This document shows, in pieces, positions 47,383 to 59,602 of a stretch of 64,000 nucleotides of DNA. The notes under the pieces were generated by a model. It was not told where the DNA came from. It did not search any database and saw only the letters and a program-made list of their open reading frames with translations. The position numbers and the translations under genes were made by a program. The DNA comes from Mariannaea sp. PMI_226. Lineage: Eukaryota > Ascomycota > Sordariomycetes > Hypocreales > Nectriaceae. Position 1 is the stretch's first letter; every line of letters starts with the position of its first letter. The DNA is taken from contig JANFOG010000004.1 of assembly GCA_024336345.1 (NCBI GenBank), positions 1,984,001-2,048,000 on the forward strand, given 5' to 3'.

Positions 47383-47926
47383 GAGATGTTTTTGTTGAAT
47401 CTCACCGGTTCGTTCCGATGTGAACTCTAGGGTAAAATGACAACGGATCGCACCACGGGTCTGCATACCACTTTACACGACACAAAAGTCACCACATGGG
47501 ACTGACAATGACACATTATTCGTGCGATTACGAAATACCTTGTCATTTAATGTTTGCCATGAGCTTCCTCGACCAACTTGAGAATGTATTCGCATTCCTA
47601 GGTGTCTACTTTTGGCAGAGCATTTCATTGAAGACCTCATTCATACTGAGCACTATTATCAACCGTTGTACCTAGGACCACGGTATCCCAAAAGAACAAA
47701 AAGCCTTGATACTTGCTATTTGACTAAAATCCCTTCCACTTTCAATGCCGAATATCGTAAGCTAATCATACTTCATCACTGCCTCAAGTTACTTTCGTCC
47801 TAATCCGCCGAACTCCTTGACAATGGCGACATATTCTAGACTGTCATGACAAATAGAAAAAGTCCCGAACACAGGCCGTTAACAATTAATGAATGTATGT
47901 TTCCCCCTGTTGCTTTTATGATTACT
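47383..47926. other. Intergenic between flavoprotein and coiled-coil genes
   Basis: About 540 bp: the promoter side of the flavoprotein and 3' flank of the coiled-coil gene. No other gene seen. Confidence 0.5.
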
Positions 47927-49056
47927 TCATACGTCTCCTAGAGCCTCTGTGGCAGGCTTCTCATCTTCTTTCTCAGCGGTGGTTGATGACCTTGTGAGTG
48001 AGGAGTGGTGAGGAGGATCGTGGGGAGCCGGCGAGCTGGTGGAAACCTCAGAAAGGTGTTTCTCTGTAGGCAGTGTTAGTAGAGAAATTCACGAGATATT
48101 GCATGAGGGCTGCTGACCTAGTTCCCGGATTCTCATTCGAAGCATTTGATTCTCGCGGACCAACATCTGAGTCTCGGCCTGGTAGAAGGCACTCTCATCC
48201 CGGCCACCAAGCACCCATTCGCCACTCTCGCCGCCAATGGAGGTCGATCGCAGCCTTGGTGACGCTCCGCGGCTAGGTGTTCTAGACCGCCGCTGGATGT
48301 CGGCTCGAGCCATGTCGAAAGAGCTGCGGGGATGGCGAGACCCTACAGCACGGGGAAAAGAGCTGCCAGATGGAGTTATCGGTACATTGACTTGAGAGGC
48401 GGATACCTGAGGCGTATTATGACCCGACCGCTCAGATATGGTATCGTCAACAGCTGAGTTCTGGGTTTGCGACTGGCCACCTTGGAGACGCTGCAGCTCG
48501 ATTTGCTGCTGTCGGATCATATGAAGGAGACGATTCTAAAAAATATGAATAAAATATGGTTAGAGGTTTAGAAATTTCGTATTCCGAGCATTGGAACAAA
48601 CGTACGACATGGGCTTCTTGCTCTGCCTCAAGCTCTTGATGTAGCTCGCCCAAACTTGGGGCCCTGTGATGATGAGGATCTGCCAGCAAAGGCGAACCCG
48701 AGAGAGGTTGTGGGCTAGCCGTCCGCAATCCAGAGTGTTCGTTGACCATCTCGCCGGGGGCTGGCACTGAGGGATCGTTGAGTTGGAGGTTCATGATGAC
48801 AGCGGAACGTCGACGCCCGGCTTGCGGGGATGATCGGTGACGTAGGGAGCTACTGGACGACCCTGGAGAGCTTGGAGTTAGCAGTGCACGGAAAGAAGAA
48901 GGGTGAGTTGGCTGATTGGGTCGTACTTCGCGAAGGCTCATGCTGAAGACCTGCGTTCATGGTAGCGGCAGCTTGAAGGGAGATAGATGCAGAGCGGGGT
49001 GATCTTGTTGGAGAATCATTGCGGGGGTTCGTAGCCGCGTCTCCATTGAAAGCCAT
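47927..49056 (-). CDS. Conserved-looking hypothetical coiled-coil protein
   Basis: A 313-residue protein from four exons, complement(join(47927..48063, 48118..48535, 48606..48862, 48927..49056)), with frame kept at every junction. It is mostly Ser/Pro/Arg-rich and probably disordered, with two helical, coiled-coil-prone segments: LGELHQELEAEQEAHV running across the second junction into NRLLHMIRQQQIELQRLQ, and AETQMLVRENQMLRMRIRELE ending in EKHLSEV. The basic stretch RRRSAVIMN and the RRSRTPSRGASPRLRS block could be phosphorylated. I recognise no named family. The third intron uses a non-standard but plausible GTCAGC donor. The gene reading is supported by the continuity of a helical heptad pattern over introns; function is unknown. 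Confidence 0.65.
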
Positions 49057-49275
49057 CGTTGTAGGTAGGCGGCGATGCCTCACAGGGCACGCACGGTAAC
49101 ACTGGACAGCGGGCCCGACACGTGGTCCACAAAGATATAAGCCAAAAGGCCGAGGCCAACCCACTGTGGGTTGTGTTGTTTGTTGGTAGTTGGTGATCCG
49201 GGAGTTACTTTAGGGGTTGGAAGTTGTAACAAGTAGATTGCTGGGTGGTTAGAGGTGGTTGGATGGCGACTGGTT

Positions 49276-49317
49276 TGCGAAGTGCGAAGTGCGAAATGCG
49301 AGATGCGAGATGCGAGA
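49276..49317. repeat. 7-bp tandem repeat, six units
   Basis: Six back-to-back units of TGCGARR type (TGCGAAG twice, TGCGAAA once, TGCGAGA three times), about 220 bp upstream of the coiled-coil gene start. Unit drift is ordered left to right, as expected of local duplication. Confidence 0.9.
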
Positions 49318-52300
49318 GCACCATGTACTGTTGGGTTATTCAAGGGGACAGACGGTAGCCTGCACAGGTGCAGTCTTTAAGTAAAAAAAGGTTTACGAGG
49401 AACAAATCAACGGAGGACAGAAGCTTGGCATTGGATATAGGGTGCGGGTAGGAAGCAACCGAACACTGCGGGCTCACATTGTGATAGCGAGGGAATGGTT
49501 GATCACGGCTACCATGAGCCATGAAATGGAGTGTTGTTGGTGATCACAAGAGAACATCTGGCGATTGCACACACTTGTGACGGCTGAGAAGGGCCCGTGA
49601 CGTCTCTGACTGACGACATTCTCAATGTGTGATACCTACAATGCTCTAGTAATGTACCTGCAAAGAAGGTACCCAAGGGAAGAGGGGCAGGGCAACAGCC
49701 AGTGCTATATCGACTGCCTATGGATGTACCCCGTGCGCCAGTGTAGGTAGGCAGCTGTCTCTGAACTGAACCTTAGTTTGGTACCACTCCAAGGCGCCTT
49801 TTGCCCCCAACTGATCTCAGTAGAGTGGCGGAGTTCATTGGGCGCTCAAAACAAAACGTTCCGGTGAGTGATCGAGATTTTGGACGACTCCTACAGAGGA
49901 AAAGATCATGCAGTGCAGATGCCTAGTACGAGGCACTATGCGCACTCAAACTTATTTTCCTCTTGATGTGAGCTGTATCGATGCCGACGCTGCTAGCCTG
50001 GTGACATCAAATTGGATGAATACGCCTCCTAACTCAGGGTCCATGACGATGGATACCCACCATTTATTCGCCATGGAGGCGAGAAAACCATCGGTAACGC
50101 ATATTGCATTCAGGCAGAATAAAATCGAAAAATTTCCAATTCAGTTCATGTTGAAGTGTACTGTGGTGTTCGTAGACATGAAGTCATGTTGAGCAGCTGG
50201 GCCGCCCAACGGGCCCAAACCTCACCATTACCAACCGCTTCATACTTAACTACACAGTTCCTCGCGATATGGGAATGGGATGTTGCAGCAAAAGTCGCAG
50301 CATAGTCTCAGGCCAGGAGAAATCATGCAGCCTTTCTGTAGGCAAGCGGCCCAGGCCTGTATTCTCAGCAGGTGGGAGTTTGCTCTACACCGCCGCCGGA
50401 ACTTGACGGAGCACGTTTTGAACGACCACGATGGCTCCAATGTCAGAAGCCCCCCAACGGTAACGCAAACCTGAGACGCCTGCTGATACGTATCAGGATG
50501 ACAATTGCTGGGGGTCAATCGTGCAAAACCACACAGACGCCGATATGACAAAACCGTCCAAGATGATCGATTTTATGGTCTCACCCCGCATTATCACCCG
50601 TCTCTCGCCACGTTGAAAGACCGAACGAGCATTGAAAGTGTCATCTGTCTTTCTTCTACCGCCAACTGGGGAAGGATTTTACGACGTTGCACTGGTGCAG
50701 GGCCCGAAGGATGGCCTCAACCTCTCCCGGAGGGCCGGGGGAAACAATGCTGAAACACATCAGAGCGTCCAGGACCTCCTGTGCTAGGGCTTGACAGCTC
50801 TTTTTTTTTTTAAGGCTCTCTCTGACTTGCTCAAGATAACGTCTCCCGACATGGCCGCCCGTCGACGGCGGTCCCGTGCCTGTGCTTCAGCCAAGTCTGC
50901 TCTCCGTCTCTCGCTTCTCCCGAAGCCCCGGCTCATAGGCAGTCCGTAACTACTCCATAACGCTTGACCGCAAGCATGGCAACTGAAATCACTCAATGGT
51001 GGAGATTCGAAGGCAAGGCGGATGAGGGTCCCTTCATGAATGGATCCATAACGAACAGCGCCCTCGTTTCTTTTGCCGGTTTCACCTTGCCCAGAAGAGT
51101 GGAAGGTCAACTGAGGAGCCCAGCTGAAACCAGGGAACAGCTGGCCAAAGCGAGCTGCCAATTTGTACCAGGGACGAAAGGAAGTAAAGAAGAAGAAAAA
51201 AAAAAGGTCAATAAAATGACAAGGCGAAGTGGACATGGGTATGCTTCGTGCTACCCTCTCTCTATTTGGTCAAAGCTGCCTACTTTCCCCCAGCCTCGTT
51301 TAGAGACGAAGGTGAATAATACTCTACTTTGTTCACATGTGTAGACTACGGATGCAAACAATGCGTGTTGCATACTTCAAAGCAAGCGCGAAGTCCGACA
51401 CCGCGGCAGTGCCAGGGCCCCTAGCCCGTGTCGATCAAACCCAAGGAGAGATTTCTCGCGAGCTTTGGTGGTATTGAGCATTACGTAGTATGGTTCCGAT
51501 CGACGTGAGCCCACTGAAGAGACACCAAGCTTCCGTTAGTCATGTGTCAAAAGGCATACCAAAACGTCCAACTGCCGGGGATGTTGGACCGCTATCCGGC
51601 ACTTTACTGAGTTATAGTGCAGCGTCATTCTTGTCGGCAAAAGAGAGACAAACTTGGCACTTCTCTCTCTCTCTTATTTAGTTGTTACTGACTTGAAAGG
51701 TCGGGACGTCAGGCAGTTCAAGAAATGCATGCAGCCTGCACTGCACCCTCTTTGAAGACCTGCCACCACGTGTGTGACGACACATTGATGTTTGATGCGG
51801 GAACAAAAAAAACAAGAATCAACAGGCTCAGCCACCGTGACAGGGGCACATGCTGTAGCGCGTTTGCATGCTTTCATTGCCTGGGTACTAGGCTGGCTGC
51901 AGCCCGCCGAAGGGGAGATCTCAATGGAAATTACCGAGACCAAATGAAGCCCACCACACCAACAATCAAGCCCAGACAACTTTGAGCTTAGTGGACATGA
52001 GCTACTGCAGGATTGAACAGATGAGGCCGATCTGTATCTGCCATGTTCGGTCGCAACGGTGGTGAACCCCCCTCAACCAGTACTAAGCCTGCGCGTCGCT
52101 TGTTGAGGCAGTCAGGATTTTGGGGTGCCGTCATCTTAATATCATCTGGTCATGGCACAAAGATGAATTGTGTTGCCTACCCAAGAAAGGTCAATGTCTA
52201 TCAAGACACCATCACCTTACGTTTATGAGTTCGTTGGAGAAGACATGATAGCCTGATCTCATACCGGATGGGACATGGCCCAAGTTACGGAGCACGATGC

Positions 52301-55300
52301 GTTTTGTCGACGTATATCAAGGCGGAGACGAGTGAGATACTCTACTACTGGTGAGCCATCAAACTAATACCTGATGGCTGAGACAATACGTGCGTAGTAT
52401 TCGCAATTCTCAATGTTAGTTTGTAGACGCTTGAAGTACTGCGGTAAAAAAGACAAGCAATAAGCACCATTCTGGACTTGGCTAGGAAGTCAGCCACACC
52501 TAACCAGTAAGTCATTTTCTACGCAATATTTTTCTGTGACCAAGCATTGGGAACAGAAGGGGACAAAGCTCGTGCATGAGCAGGTTCATCCAGGGCGTCT
52601 GCGGGCGGGCGGCATGTGGCCCAACGCACGTTGTGCAACTTATTGAGAGCCGCGCATTCTGTTCCTGAGATACGTGAGCCTTCGTGGGTAATAAGGTACA
52701 AGCAGAGCAGTACGGAGAAAGAAATATTGTTTTCAATAGAGTGATTTTAAATAGAGTGAATATCTGCAAGATGTGCGGAGCACTCCGTTTTCCCTTTTAC
52801 ACGCACTCCGTCCCTATTACTTCGTTACATGCTAGTCTACCTGCTAGGATAACCAAGACAACCAACTTAACCTGGCACCTAATTGTGTGGCTTTCATTAG
52901 TTGGCTCTTTCTGATCACCGACCCTTCGCAATAGCCCGATTAGTCTGTGTGGAGGTGACGAGACCAGCTTGATGTTCGCTTTTTCTTCAACAGATTCATC
53001 TGCACAGAGTAGCCGACTAGTACTTTCCTCCTTCTGTCAATCCCGTGTTAATCATGCATCTCCGTCAGCTGCATGCAAGAGGGTCCTATATGTCGCCAAA
53101 TAAGAGTCAACAACATGCTCCGTACTGGACCATAGTATTTGCGAAGTCCAAGAGTGGCTGTTTATTTGTTTATTTGTTTTTCCCTCCCACCATTTCCAAA
53201 GAGGCGCAATCATCACAGCAACGTTGTCGTCTGCGTACCATGACTGCATGATTTTCTGCAAAGCTGCATGCGCTCGTGGGTCGGGTAACTATGTTGAGGT
53301 ACAGGAGGATTGGAGAAGAAAGTGGGGAGGAAAGCAGAGCCATCTGCTTCACACCCATCCTTTCGGGTTCAATTCACTCTAGTCCCCGAATGGATACCAT
53401 TGATGCTGAGTGTCCGTCATATGTTGGAGGATTTGGGAACAATGACTCCATATCCCAAAAGAAAACACGTCAGCCCACTGTAAGACTTCGAACAAATGCA
53501 AGGATTTTCTCAATCTGGATGGTTTTTTCTTCGGTGCTTTTTTTTTGTGTGTCCCCTTTTCCTTTTTGTATTATCTTTTGTTTCGGTCCCCCGCAGTGTA
53601 TGATTCATAGTGTAATTACTCCGTAGATTGTCATGTTAATACGCAAGATCCCTTGGCTCGGAGTGGGATGGATGCTGAAGGACCTAAAAAAAAAACAAAA
53701 TGCAAGCGTTCGCGCTAGGTACCAGAGAAGGGATACACTTGACAAGGGGGGACCAGAATTGGTTGGATTATATTCAGACACCAATAAACGAGCTGTCAGA
53801 TTGAAACTATTAAATTGATTAGAGCGAGTGACGATCGCAAAACATTCAAATCGCAACCGCCAGTTTTGCCATTCAGGGAGCGGCCGAATGTTACCTCGTT
53901 ACCGCCGTCGCTTGGTAAGGCGGCAGCACTATCCACTAATAAGGGTTGGTGACAGGGAGAAGAGACCAGCATGACAAGTTGGCTAAGTTGGTTGGTAGAC
54001 GGCACTTCATTGAACCATTGACGAAACCACCAACCAATTCATTATGTTCGGATTAGAATATCAGATATTGACAAGATGCGGCCTCAGAGGACATTGCTCA
54101 ACGACAGGATACCTGCATCGTGGGTCCTTCTTTATACAGTACCTCAGTACATTCCGAAACCAACGGGCTGTCCATGACAACTTTCTCGTTAAGTGCAATA
54201 CTATGTAGCAACTCGGCATGCCCCCCACATCATACGTACTGTTGGGGGATTCCCGTCACAAACAATCACAGGGACCGGTGGGTTAGGTTGTGTTCTAGGC
54301 TGAGCGAGGTGAAGCCGCGAAAACGCTAGGACCATGGGGCTTGTTCATGGTTCCCGTCGCGAGACACTGGTCTGGCAGCGATCGGCGTATACTGTAATGT
54401 ACGTAGAGCTGAGAAGGGGGACACGCAAACACGCGTAAAATGTATTTGCAGCGCGCAGACTTTGCAGTTTCTTTCTCGACTCCAGCAAGCATGGTCAATT
54501 GACAGAGATTGACGACAAGCAAAAAGATGAAAAGAAAGACCCATTCTGGTATCATATCTTGACAAGGTTGTTTGACAAGGTTGTCAAGGAAAAAAGGAAA
54601 AAAAAAAAAAACAGCTCATGTGATGAAACCAAAGCGATGGTATTACAGGGGAAGACGAGGACTAACAAACTTGACCCAAACTCGCCCAGTGAACTCCCAG
54701 AAATCTTCCCACTTGACATTCGGGAGGAGAAAACAAGGCTTGGAGACGGAGTTCCCTGCGAATAAAATGCAGGGGGGCTCATGGCGTCATTCTAGTCCTG
54801 ATTTGGAATTGTGCAACTGACTGGGCTCAGGGTGATTGTTTGATCCAAAACAAACTACCCCTTCCCTTTTGCACCCTGGCCTGGCGACCTCCACAAGGAG
54901 ATGAGGAAACGTTTTTTTCCTGTTAATTAATTACCACCTATGAAGTACAGTAGGCACCAATCGTCCAACAAGTTATTTCGCACAGTTCCCTATATTTTAG
55001 CCGGAGTCAGTCATGTATCTCACAATCCAATGAATCGCACAGATCCCACCCCTCCTTTCTGTTCGAGCGTTGCACATGCGTGGTGGGCGAGGAGTCCTCG
55101 AATAAAAGAAATAACAACATGCATATGAGAGCATCCCCGAACGTTGTCAGCTTTAAGTGAGAGCCAACAGGTATTTCTTTGGCGACGGTCTTGAGAAAGG
55201 AGCACAGTTGATCGCAATGACAACTTCCTTCCACGCAATGGCCAGCAGGCAGGCCAGGGACCTTGGGTAGCGTTGCCCCGTATGTTCCAGGCATCTGGGC

Positions 55301-56082
55301 CCCGTCGACGGACACCACGGCTCCTCGGCCGGTCCCCGATCTCGACCAGGCATTGTATGGGCGTACGGTGGTCCTATGCTAGCAAGCTAACAGCTGAGCC
55401 ACTTTAATTTGTAAACTGGAAAAAAAAAATCCTCCAGGGCGGTGCCGGGGACGGCCAGCAGCGATCAGAGTTCATCGAGTATTTGACAAGACCATCTGGG
55501 TCTGTCCTTGGACCTCGGAACATTGGACTACCTTACCTGCTTTGAGATATGGTGCCGGTATTCTTGATCGCTGCGGCACGGTACAGAATCAAATCGCATG
55601 TGGCGATTTGTGCCCACATCCCTTCCGATTCATATGAAAAGTGCTGTAAGTGACTGAACCAGTGATTAGTGAGTGCTTGTTTTTGTTGGAAGTGCTTGAG
55701 GCACTGGCAATGGAAGTGATGCCACCCCTGGAACTGCAGCCGTTGCGGCCCCCTCGAGCCAGGGTTAGCCCTGCAGGGTGCTGACGGGGCTTTGAGTGGG
55801 CCTGGGATACGGGGAGCGGGCGCCTTGGATGGATCCTTGGAAGCTGAGTGTGTGCTTGGAGTCACAATTCCCCAGGGTTCCGAGTTGGCTTGTCGTCGAT
55901 GGAGGACATCAAATCACTTTTCTCGACTGTAAGTCCTCCACCCAGCATTGAGTGTTCCCACAAAGAGGAGCCAGTCACCAGCGCCGTCGATGAACTAGGG
56001 GCCCTGCGTACCTGTGTGGGCGCCAGATAAGTGGATGGTGTGCGTGGGAGTGGGTTTTTTGGAGAAGAAAAGGCTTTCGTAC

Positions 56083-56118
56083 CTGCGTCTGCATCTGTGT
56101 CTGCGCCTGCGTCTGCGA
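56083..56118. repeat. 6-bp tandem repeat, six units
   Basis: Six units around the consensus CTGCGT (CTGCGT, CTGCAT, CTGTGT, CTGCGC, CTGCGT, CTGCGA), in the region upstream of the PH-like gene. Confidence 0.85.
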
Positions 56119-57118
56119 ATGGAAAGTGGAAAGGATGAGCCGAGGAACCGTATGCTGTTACGCGTGGTAATTGGCCCATCCCTTTCATTCCCATGTCGGA
56201 TGAGACTTAACTACTGCCCTTCCCGTGTGATACCTCGTCCTGGCTACATTAGTTGGTTGACTGCGTTTGTATGGGCACCCATTCTGCTGCATTTACGAGG
56301 GTAGTCCAAGCTTTCTCTATTGCAACGTTTACCACTTGCCCGCAAACCCTCCTCCACATCGTCTGAAGCGCGCTTGCCATTGTTCCTCCAAGTTTTTGTT
56401 CTTTTATTCCGACTTCCTTCTCTCAACGCATCCAACCTACCTACCTTCCTCCTTCGTCGCTTTGCTTGTGTTTAGCTTCTCACTCGCTCTTTCTGGTCCA
56501 AATTTCTGGACAATACCTTACTCCCTTACCTTACATTGCTAAAGTTACCTGGGTACCTACCTATCTCGGTAGGCGTCTAGCAAGTTCAACCGAAGAACTG
56601 ACCTGCCACCTGTATCTCAAATCTCACCTCAAACCCGTCATCTTCAATTCAAGCCTATTTTTCTCACTCCTTCTCCCTCATGTCTCTGCTTGGTAAGAAA
56701 CGAGAACACTATGGACCCTGCCGCCGAACACAACAATTTCCCATTAATTATCTACCCCCTCTATCTACTCCCTCATTCGAGTCCCATGAACTTATTTAAC
56801 AAGAGACACGTACAATTAGATTACCTGGTGGATAATCCATCTCTATAAGCACTGCGTGCTGCGAATCACTTGCCGCTTCCGTCCCCCGCGCTCCCTCGAC
56901 ATTACACCAAAATCGAAATACCGGTCCCTAGTTGAGACATTGTCTGGTTCTCGACGATCCTATTGTTGCTGACCTCCTTATTCTAAATTGGTCTATCCCT
57001 CTTCTATGCCTTTATTCCCCGAGACAAACCCTCGCCTCGACGACATCATTCGCCTGGCCGTCCCGTTCGGGGCAACCACTATCACTCGGACTACCAGTCA
57101 TTAATAGATCTTCCAATC

Positions 57119-59602
57119 ATGCCTAACCGAGATTCACTCATGGCGCATGCCGGCACCCTTGAAGTTCTCCAGAGCAAACAACATGGCCCTTCACGAAGAA
57201 CTCGTCCTCCAGACCTCGACCTAATGGCTAACGATCAGAACCGCATACCTTTGCGACCTGAAAAGGTCAACAGGAGAGAGTCAAGACTGGGGTTAAGAAA
57301 TCTGTTTGGTCGATCCAAAGCGAATAAGGAAAATGCCCAACTACCCCATCCTCTCGATGTTCCTGGATCATCCAGTCGTGCTTCAGTTGCAGACGCCAAC
57401 CATGGTTTGCACTATGCTTCATCAACCCCTTCCGACCACATGCCAACCACGCCCAAGAGCCCCAGGGTTTTATCTACGATGTTCGAAAACGCTCAGGCTG
57501 GCCCTCCACCAGTTAAGGTCATTGAACCAGCAAAAGTGACACGCGGACCTCCGGCTGCTTGGAGCCCTCCTCCTTTGTTCAAAGCCTTTCCCCAGGCCGT
57601 CAAGCATACGACATTGTTGACTGCATCGCTGCCTACCGAAGTTATCCTAAGGCTTCATGAGAGACGAGCCGCCGCCGGCGAGGCGCCTGATGAGCAAATT
57701 GAGCAAAACGGCGAGAAGACGAAGACGAAAAAGCGGCATCGTCAAAACCCCTCAGGTTCAATGCCGAAGTTTGAATGGACCAACAAGATATATGTATTGG
57801 CGACATCGGGATACCTGCTGCAATATAGCGCTGAGGGCCCTTTTGATCGGTTCCCCGAGAAAATTCTTCAGCTCAACAAAGATTCAGCGGCCTTTGCGAG
57901 CGATGTTATCCCAGGGCGACATTGGGTGATTCGCGTGTCTTCTTCGTTGGAATCCGATAACACACCCGTGCCGGATTCTAGGTCTCTCCTTTCCAGAATG
58001 ACATTCAGGGCTGTCGAGCGCCGCAATGCCTCTACCTTCCTAATGGTTTTTGATTCAGCTAGTGAAATGGAGGGTTGGCTTGCTACTTTACGTCGCGAGA
58101 TTGAGATTTTGGGGGGGAAGAAGCCGCTTGACGAAATTGGGTTGCCAAAAGTCGAAGACGATCCCTCTCAACTCCGTGCACAAACTAGCCAGCGGACGTT
58201 GGTTGTTCGAGACCCGCAGCGCCTCTCCCGGATTGGGTCTCAGAGCTTCATATGGCAGGGTGCTGATAATGATGGCTCGGCCAGCACCGTAACTGACCCC
58301 GATACCATCGTTGATCAGTCGATGGATGATGTCTCCGCAACCAATAGCTTTGTTAGCCACGACGGCAGGCAATTGGACAATTTGAGAGACAGCTCAAATC
58401 GTCTCTCGTTCATCTCATCTGGCCAGCGAACTATTATTACGTCGGCGGGGTCCTCCTCCCCTGAAACGTCACCTACCGTGGACAAATTCCCAATCCAGTT
58501 CGATGAATTGCCTCAATCTGAAATGTCACCTCAGATGGAGGCGAGGCCAAGACCCAACGCTGCCGCGATCCTGGATAGACGTCAGTCGATGCAGGTGATG
58601 TCACCCTTTGTTGATCTCAGAGGAGGGCCGGTTAATTTGCGTCCACAATCGACTTATGGGAACGATTCAAATATGCCATTACCTCAAAGAGTATCATCAG
58701 TCACACCTAACTTTAGTGTTCCTAACACATCCAACCGTCGATTTTCTTACATGAAAAGCCAAGATGTCGGCGTAGCTAGTCAGCCGGTCGTTCGCGAGAG
58801 CGAAAGCATGTCTCGACTGGTCAGTCGCAAAAGCCCCCCTACAACACTTCCCATTGCTCGGCCCCTCTCAATGGTGGCAGATCAGCCTTCACCAATGGAG
58901 TGTGTTCACCCACGACCAGCAACTGGCCATGGAGAACAGGTTGAGGTGCCTTCGATGAATGAGGCACATAACACTCCCCTTCCTGAGCCCACAATTTCTT
59001 ATGATTTGCCAATGCGGAGATCAAGCACAATGCACCGAAGCGATGCGTTTGTGGAGATAAATGGCTCTGTCAGTTCTCGTCGTTTCTCCAACATCACCGC
59101 CTGGCGGAAAGCAGATCATGCACCACCGCCACCCTCAATGGCACGTAACTCTGTTGCACCTACCGGTCCTGCACCCATTCAGCGGATGCGTTCTAGGCCG
59201 TCTTTGCCCGGTCTTGAAGAACAGACACGGTGCAGGTCCTCCTTGGATACGCAAGCGAGCGGTCGCAGCGGTCGCAGCGAAACAGGGTCAACGAGGACCC
59301 GTTCAAAGAAGAGAGCCAGCATGCATTCGGTCATGTCTGAGCACTCTTCTCGATACAGCATGTCCACAGATCTGCCTCCGCCCATGGCCCCGGAGTTTCT
59401 TCCCGAGCCCGCACCGCCGCCGTCAGTACCTCTTCCTCCGATCCCCACGTCAAACAGTAACCCGCAACTCCGGGCCGAGGCGAACGGCAAGGCACTATTA
59501 GGAGGCCGACGGAGCATGCCACACCTTGTTGAGGGACCTCCCGCACCACCACCAACCTGTGCGCTCCCTCCAATTCCCAGGAAACCATCTGTCAGGATCT
59601 GA
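57119..59602 (+). CDS. PH-like domain protein with proline-rich tail
   Basis: A single-exon gene of 827 residues. The N-terminal ~100 residues are basic and disordered, with LGLRNLFGRSKANKENA. At about 157-350 there is a folded region resembling a fungal PH-type domain: TLLTASLPTEVILRLHERRA, then strands KIYVLATSGYLLQYSAEGPF and ILQLNKDSAAFASDVIPGRH, and a C-terminal helix FLMVFDSASEMEGWLATLRREIEIL. The tryptophan in that helix is the usual PH-domain invariant position. The remaining ~470 residues are Ser/Pro-rich, ending in poly-proline motifs (PPPMAPEFLPEPAPPPSVPL; PPAPPPTCALPPIPRK) that could bind SH3 or WW domains. A role in membrane or cortex signalling is an inference. The start is the first in-frame ATG after a long CT-rich leader. 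Confidence 0.78.
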   Translation: MPNRDSLMAHAGTLEVLQSKQHGPSRRTRPPDLDLMANDQNRIPLRPEKVNRRESRLGLRNLFGRSKANKENAQLPHPLDVPGSSSRASVADANHGLHYASSTPSDHMPTTPKSPRVLSTMFENAQAGPPPVKVIEPAKVTRGPPAAWSPPPLFKAFPQAVKHTTLLTASLPTEVILRLHERRAAAGEAPDEQIEQNGEKTKTKKRHRQNPSGSMPKFEWTNKIYVLATSGYLLQYSAEGPFDRFPEKILQLNKDSAAFASDVIPGRHWVIRVSSSLESDNTPVPDSRSLLSRMTFRAVERRNASTFLMVFDSASEMEGWLATLRREIEILGGKKPLDEIGLPKVEDDPSQLRAQTSQRTLVVRDPQRLSRIGSQSFIWQGADNDGSASTVTDPDTIVDQSMDDVSATNSFVSHDGRQLDNLRDSSNRLSFISSGQRTIITSAGSSSPETSPTVDKFPIQFDELPQSEMSPQMEARPRPNAAAILDRRQSMQVMSPFVDLRGGPVNLRPQSTYGNDSNMPLPQRVSSVTPNFSVPNTSNRRFSYMKSQDVGVASQPVVRESESMSRLVSRKSPPTTLPIARPLSMVADQPSPMECVHPRPATGHGEQVEVPSMNEAHNTPLPEPTISYDLPMRRSSTMHRSDAFVEINGSVSSRRFSNITAWRKADHAPPPPSMARNSVAPTGPAPIQRMRSRPSLPGLEEQTRCRSSLDTQASGRSGRSETGSTRTRSKKRASMHSVMSEHSSRYSMSTDLPPPMAPEFLPEPAPPPSVPLPPIPTSNSNPQLRAEANGKALLGGRRSMPHLVEGPPAPPPTCALPPIPRKPSVRI

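Larger units (their letters stand above)
49057..57118. other. 8 kb gene-poor region upstream of the PH-like gene
   Basis: No conserved coding sequence supported. The left part is the promoter side of the coiled-coil gene with a 7 bp tandem repeat (49,276-49,317). The interior has only short, overlapping frames on both strands without domain features, A/T-runs (50,801-50,811; 54,598-54,611), and a 6 bp tandem repeat (56,083-56,118). From about 56,320 to 57,110 the plus strand is CT-rich, like a long 5' leader of the PH-like gene. Confidence 0.5.

Noticed and set aside
50784..51236. 150-residue minus-strand frame in the 8 kb gap
   Set aside because: It begins with a poly-Phe run produced by an A-tract and has no domain or plausible codon pattern.
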